Assembly: GCA_000434995.1 (NCBI GenBank)
Contig: FR895318.1
Span: 66,803-76,884 of the forward strand
Reading direction: 5' to 3'
From: Firmicutes bacterium CAG:341
GTDB taxonomy: Bacteria > Bacillota > Clostridia > Oscillospirales > Acutalibacteraceae
DNA: 10,082 nt
This document shows, in pieces, positions 6,413 to 10,082 of the stretch (within the stretch, counting starts at the first letter, position 1; the number at the start of each line of letters is the position of its first letter). Under the pieces are notes generated by a model that saw nothing but the letters and a program-made list of their open reading frames with translations, had not been told where the DNA came from and did not search any database. The position numbers and the translations under genes were made by a program.

Positions 6413-8312
6413 TTGCAAAATGATAATCAACAAAATGAATATTGAAAAAAACAAACTTAACCTTTCTGTTTCAATCAGTTGTCCGTTTGATATTGATGTT
6501 ACATCACCAAAAGCAAAAATAATATTTGAATGTAACGGAAAAACAAGGCGCTTGCCGTTTCTCGTAACCAACTATTTTAGGCAAAAGCAAAGTGATTCCT
6601 GCATAATTGTTTGTACATATTCATTTTTTCTTGATGAAATATATTATAATTATAACTGCAACGATGATATAAAAGTCAGAATTGATTTTTATTACGGTGA
6701 CAATGAAGTTATCGGCATACCGTTCACTGTTTCCACCAATGTTTTAACTGAAAACAGCAATATTGAACTTGATGAAAAATATATTGAATATGAATGTTTT
6801 GACGGTGTAACCGTATTTTCAGATGAAAGCGAATTTGATAATGACAGAAAGAAGTCGAAAAACTCTTATTCTTTTGATTTTGACTGCGAAAACAATCAAT
6901 TTATTATTCATCAAATACCGGAAAATAAATATAATGAGAGCTTTATTAAAAAAAGTGTAGTCATTATTCCTCTTATAAGATTTATTTTCTTTATCTTAAG
7001 AATTGTTTTAAGCGTTGTTTTGCTCCCTTACTTTATTATTGATGGATTTTTAGCCGCATTAGATATTTTACCGAGAAGAAAAACGCAGTTAATCGACTCG
7101 CTTGCAAAAAATATATTTGTTCAAATTAAAGTTAATGTTTCATCTTTTATGAAAACAAGCTTTAAAAGAGATTTATTTTTTGAAAACATACGCAGGCCGA
7201 TTTACGAACTTGCCAGAATTTATTATAAATTCCTATCAAAAAAACCTATTGTTAAAAATCAAATTGCATTTATGTCCGGCAGAAGAGATGAAATAGGCGG
7301 CAACCCCGAATATGTTTACAATTTAATTAAAGACCGCAAAGATATTGAGTTTAAATTTCTTATGTTTTCAGATCCGGCAGGCCACAGAAGAATAAAAAAT
7401 GTAATTAAATTTCTTAAACTTTATGCAACATCTAAAGTTGTAATAGTTGATGATTATTTCAGGTTGCTGAACTTGGTTACCAAGCGTGAGGATGTAAAAC
7501 TTTTCCAATTATGGCACGCTTGCGGCGCATTTAAAACTTTTGGCTTTACCCGCCTGGGCAAAAAGGGCGGTCCAAAGCAAACCGACCCTAACCACAGAAT
7601 GTATGACTATGCAATAGTAAGTTCACAAGAAATTGCAAAGCACTATGCGGAGGGCTTTGGTTTAAGTGATGAAAATGTCGTAGCAACAGGTATTCCGAGA
7701 ACCGACATATTTATGGATGAAGAATACGCAAATAAAGTTCGCACATCATTTTATGAAAGATACCCACAACTTAAAAATAAAAAAATATTACTTTTTGCCC
7801 CTACTTTCAGAGGCAATGGGCAAATGAGTGCGTTTTACCCTATTGATGCATTTGATATTGAAAAAGCATACGAGGGATTAGGCGGCGAATATGCAATTTT
7901 AATTAAGCTTCATCCGTTTTGCAAAGAAAGATTTGAAATACCTAATCAATACAGTGATGTAATTATAGATATGAGTGAAGAAGACGAGCTAAACGACCTT
8001 TTATTTGTTACCGATTTGCTTGTAACAGATTATTCAAGTGTAATATTTGAAGCTTCGCTTCTCAATATTCCGATGATGTTTTATGCATTTGATTTATATG
8101 ATTACATTGCAAGCAGGGATTTTTATTACGATTTTGAAGGTTTTGTTCCCGGCAAAATTGTTTTTAGCGAAAATGAACTTATCAATTGCATTAACGCAAA
8201 AGATTTTGAAAGTGAAAAAGTCAACGGATTTAAAAACAAGTTTTTTGATGACCTTGACGGTAAATCAAGCAAACGAGTTGCGGACTTGATTTTAAAAAAT
8301 TTAGATATATAA
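6405..8312 (+). CDS. CDP-glycerol/CDP-ribitol phosphotransferase family protein (TagF/TarL-like), paralog 2
   Basis: A 635-residue paralog of the preceding gene. A beta-rich N-terminal part (about 5-110) is followed by an acidic, probably flexible stretch (120-180). A long hydrophobic segment (about 184-222, VVIIPLIRFIFFILRIVLSVVLLPYFIIDGF in part) could cross or hairpin into the membrane. A linker leads to the catalytic domain (about 285-632). Catalytic motifs match paralog 1: QLWHACGAFKTFG (H371), LLFAPTFRGNG, KLHP (H503), TDLLVTDYSSVIFEAS (536-551) and ASRDFYYDF. The extra 130 or so residues before the catalytic domain are the main difference. The gene starts inside the end of paralog 1 (8-bp overlap). 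AAGGAG is 13 bases before the ATG, rather far, so coupled translation or a start at 6420 (Met6) is possible. Probably a polymerase or a second transferase for a ribitol-phosphate polymer. The exact donor and step are not known. Confidence 0.88.
   Translation: MFDCKMIINKMNIEKNKLNLSVSISCPFDIDVTSPKAKIIFECNGKTRRLPFLVTNYFRQKQSDSCIIVCTYSFFLDEIYYNYNCNDDIKVRIDFYYGDNEVIGIPFTVSTNVLTENSNIELDEKYIEYECFDGVTVFSDESEFDNDRKKSKNSYSFDFDCENNQFIIHQIPENKYNESFIKKSVVIIPLIRFIFFILRIVLSVVLLPYFIIDGFLAALDILPRRKTQLIDSLAKNIFVQIKVNVSSFMKTSFKRDLFFENIRRPIYELARIYYKFLSKKPIVKNQIAFMSGRRDEIGGNPEYVYNLIKDRKDIEFKFLMFSDPAGHRRIKNVIKFLKLYATSKVVIVDDYFRLLNLVTKREDVKLFQLWHACGAFKTFGFTRLGKKGGPKQTDPNHRMYDYAIVSSQEIAKHYAEGFGLSDENVVATGIPRTDIFMDEEYANKVRTSFYERYPQLKNKKILLFAPTFRGNGQMSAFYPIDAFDIEKAYEGLGGEYAILIKLHPFCKERFEIPNQYSDVIIDMSEEDELNDLLFVTDLLVTDYSSVIFEASLLNIPMMFYAFDLYDYIASRDFYYDFEGFVPGKIVFSENELINCINAKDFESEKVNGFKNKFFDDLDGKSSKRVADLILKNLDI
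8001..8035 (+). repeat. 35-bp direct repeat, copy 2, in the catalytic region of paralog 2
   Basis: Second copy of the 35 bases found at 6095-6129, in the same codon frame. Confidence 0.85.
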
Positions 8313-8345
8313 TATAATTATGAAATATAAAAGGAGTTAAAATTT

Positions 8346-9059
8346 ATGGTTTACGCAGTAATATTAGCAGGCGGTATCGGCTCAAGAATGGGCGGTGACA
8401 AGCCGAAGCAGTATCTTACAGTTAAAGACAAGCCTATTATTGTATACACAATTGAAAAGTTCTTTGCTGTACCTCAATTTGAAAAAATAATTGTTCTTTG
8501 CCCAAAGCAATGGGTTGAGCATACCAAAAATCTTATTGATAAGCATATTGCTCCTGCAAGCAACAAAATAGCTGTAATTGAAGGCGGCGACACTAGAAAT
8601 GAAACTATTATGAATGCAATTAAATTTATCGAAAGTGAGGGCAACCTCAATGATGACACAATAATTGTAACTCACGACAGTGTACGACCTTTTGTTACAA
8701 ACAGAATTATTGAAGAAAACATTGAATTTGCAAAGCAGTATGGCGCATGTGACACAGTTGTACCTGCTACCGACACTATTGTTGAATCTGCCGATAATGA
8801 AATCATCAGCTCAATTCCTGACAGAAGCAAAATGTATCAGGGCCAAACACCGCAGTCATTCAACGCTCTTAAGCTCAAAAATATTTATAATTCACTTACG
8901 GCTGACGAAAAGGACATTTTGACTGACGCCGCAAAGATTTTTGTAATCAAAGGTGAAAAAGTTGCCCTTGTTCAAGGCGAAACTTATAATATGAAAATAA
9001 CCTATCCTTATGACCTTAAGGTAGCCAAGTCTTTGTTGGAGGACGAAAGCGATGATTAA
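8346..9059 (+). CDS. tarI: Ribitol-5-phosphate cytidylyltransferase TarI
   Basis: A 237-residue cytosolic enzyme of the IspD/TarI family that joins D-ribitol 5-phosphate and CTP to make CDP-ribitol and pyrophosphate. The CTP loop LAGGIGSRMG (7-16) with KPKQY (19-23), EGGDTRNETIMN (79-90), THDSVRPF (109-116), GQTPQSF (166-172), LTDA (192-195) and YNMKIT (214-219) match S. aureus TarI, as I recall it, more closely than IspD. IspD normally has an AAG loop and VHDAARPL. The neighbouring tarJ confirms the assignment. A good ribosome binding site (AGGAG, nine bases before the ATG) lies in the 33-bp gap after paralog 2. The stop overlaps the tarJ start by eight bases, giving coupled production of the two enzymes, which form a complex in some Gram-positive bacteria. 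Length is normal. Confidence 0.95.
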   Translation: MVYAVILAGGIGSRMGGDKPKQYLTVKDKPIIVYTIEKFFAVPQFEKIIVLCPKQWVEHTKNLIDKHIAPASNKIAVIEGGDTRNETIMNAIKFIESEGNLNDDTIIVTHDSVRPFVTNRIIEENIEFAKQYGACDTVVPATDTIVESADNEIISSIPDRSKMYQGQTPQSFNALKLKNIYNSLTADEKDILTDAAKIFVIKGEKVALVQGETYNMKITYPYDLKVAKSLLEDESDD

Positions 9060-10077
9060 CACAATTTACAGACTTGTTGCACCGAGAAGATTTGAAATTG
9101 CATTTGAAGATATTGAGCTTTTTGGTGAAAACGCAATAGTCAGACCAACTTATTTATCTATCTGCAATGCCGATATGAGATATTACCTCGGCACCCGTGA
9201 TGCAAAGGTACTTGCCGAAAAATTACCTATGGCTTTAATTCACGAAGGTGTCGGCGAAGTATTTTTTGACCCGACAAATACATTCAAGCCGGGAGATAAG
9301 GTTGTAATGGTGCCTAACGCACCCGTTGAAACAGATGACTACATTGCAGAAAACTACCTTCGTTCTTCAAAGTTCTGCGGTTCTTCAATGGACGGTTTTT
9401 TGCAGGAATTTGTTGAAATATCACCTAAAAGGCTTGTTAAGCTTCCAGATGATATTGATATGACTGTTGCCGCATTTACAGAAATTGTTTCAGTTTCCGT
9501 ACACGCAATTTCAAGATTTGATAAAATCGCTCATAACAGAAGAGATACTGTTTCTGTATGGGGTGACGGTAATCTCGGTTACATCACATCGTTATTTTTA
9601 AAATATCATTTTCCTAAATCAAAAATCGTTGTATTCGGCACAGACGCAAACAAGCTTGCCGATTTCACATTTGCGGATGAAACACATCTTGTTAATGAAG
9701 TACCCGACGGTTTTACAACCGACCACGCATTTGAATGTGTAGGCGGAAACGGAAGTCCGATTGCAATTGAGCAAATCATCGGCCTTATTAAACCTGAAGG
9801 CACAATTTCAATTTTAGGCGTAAGCGAATATCCTGTTCCTATTAACACAAGAATGATTCTTGAAAAAGGACTTCGCGTATTCGGCTCGTCAAGAAGCGGT
9901 GTTAAAGACTTTGCAAAAACAGTCGAAATGTACAAAAAGCACCCTGAAATAATTGATTATCTCGGTAATCTTATCAGCTCTGTTAACACAGTTCGTACTA
10001 CAACCGATATAAAAAACGCTTTTGAAAAAGATACACAAAAATCTTTTGGCAAAACCATTATGAAATGGGAAGAATAA
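9052..10077 (+). CDS. tarJ: Ribulose-5-phosphate reductase TarJ
   Basis: A 341-residue zinc-dependent medium-chain dehydrogenase that reduces D-ribulose 5-phosphate to D-ribitol 5-phosphate with NADPH, feeding TarI. It has the TarJ opening (INTIYRLVAPRRFEI), catalytic zinc ligands C38 (SICNAD) and H64-E65 (LIHEGVGE), and E144 in FTEIVSVSVHAI in the position of the sorbitol dehydrogenase glutamate. The dinucleotide-binding loop is WGDGNLGY (170-177), followed by HAFECVGG (225-232), GVSEYPVPINTR and GSSRSGVKDF. The four-cysteine structural zinc lobe of many alcohol dehydrogenases is absent, as is normal for TarJ. Similarity to S. aureus TarJ as I recall it is high along the whole length. The gene is complete, ending five bases before the window ends. 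AGGACG-like sequence precedes the start, and it overlaps tarI. Another tar gene may follow outside the window. Confidence 0.95.
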   Translation: MINTIYRLVAPRRFEIAFEDIELFGENAIVRPTYLSICNADMRYYLGTRDAKVLAEKLPMALIHEGVGEVFFDPTNTFKPGDKVVMVPNAPVETDDYIAENYLRSSKFCGSSMDGFLQEFVEISPKRLVKLPDDIDMTVAAFTEIVSVSVHAISRFDKIAHNRRDTVSVWGDGNLGYITSLFLKYHFPKSKIVVFGTDANKLADFTFADETHLVNEVPDGFTTDHAFECVGGNGSPIAIEQIIGLIKPEGTISILGVSEYPVPINTRMILEKGLRVFGSSRSGVKDFAKTVEMYKKHPEIIDYLGNLISSVNTVRTTTDIKNAFEKDTQKSFGKTIMKWEE

Positions 10078-10082
10078 TTTAA

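Noticed and set aside
8346..9059. IspD (isoprenoid pathway) identity for the cytidylyltransferase
   Set aside because: The loop and VRPF motifs match TarI, and it overlaps tarJ and follows TarL-like genes rather than ispF.
1..10082. Defence system, prophage, IS element or CRISPR array
   Set aside because: All coding space is accounted for by envelope, division, housekeeping and regulatory genes; no transposase, integrase, nuclease or spaced repeats are seen.

Overview
The window looks like chromosomal DNA of a low-GC Gram-positive bacterium, most likely a clostridium (possibly the Oscillospiraceae/Ruminococcaceae group). This rests on the AT-rich composition with many A/T-ending codons, strong AGGAGG-type ribosome binding sites, a zapA / peptidase U32 / maf gene run, and wall teichoic acid genes. 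The genus is an inference. I see no mobile elements, CRISPR arrays, rRNA or tRNA genes.

Layout. Two transcription directions diverge from about 4080-4260. To the left (minus strand) a near-consensus promoter at 4119-4147 drives zapA, a U32-family protein and maf, packed tightly (U32 and maf overlap by one base). Beyond maf lies a PHP-domain phosphoesterase gene with its own promoter (1093-1121), a leader of about 125 nt that can fold into a three-way junction, and a clear intrinsic terminator (12-41). To the right (plus strand) a MarR-family regulator has its own promoter and terminator. It is followed by a promoter (4811-4839), a leader with a bulged stem-loop and a 13-bp tandem repeat, and a four-gene operon running to the window end: two TagF/TarL-like polyol-phosphate transferases, then tarI and tarJ.

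How the genes work together. TarJ (ribulose-5-phosphate reductase) and TarI (ribitol-5-phosphate cytidylyltransferase) together make CDP-ribitol. The two membrane-associated transferases upstream are the natural users of that donor, so the operon probably builds a ribitol-phosphate (or mixed glycerol/ribitol-phosphate) polymer for wall teichoic acid or a related envelope polymer. The two transferases are paralogs sharing a catalytic domain and a 35-nt identical stretch, but they differ in the region between the N-terminal beta-rich part and the catalytic domain. The minus-strand cluster is cell division and housekeeping: ZapA supports the Z ring, Maf is a nucleotide pyrophosphatase linked to septation in Bacillus, and U32 proteins are linked to RNA hydroxylation.

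The parts least explained by known families are the structured leader of the PHP gene, the structured and repeated leader of the tar operon, and the division of labour between the two transferases.
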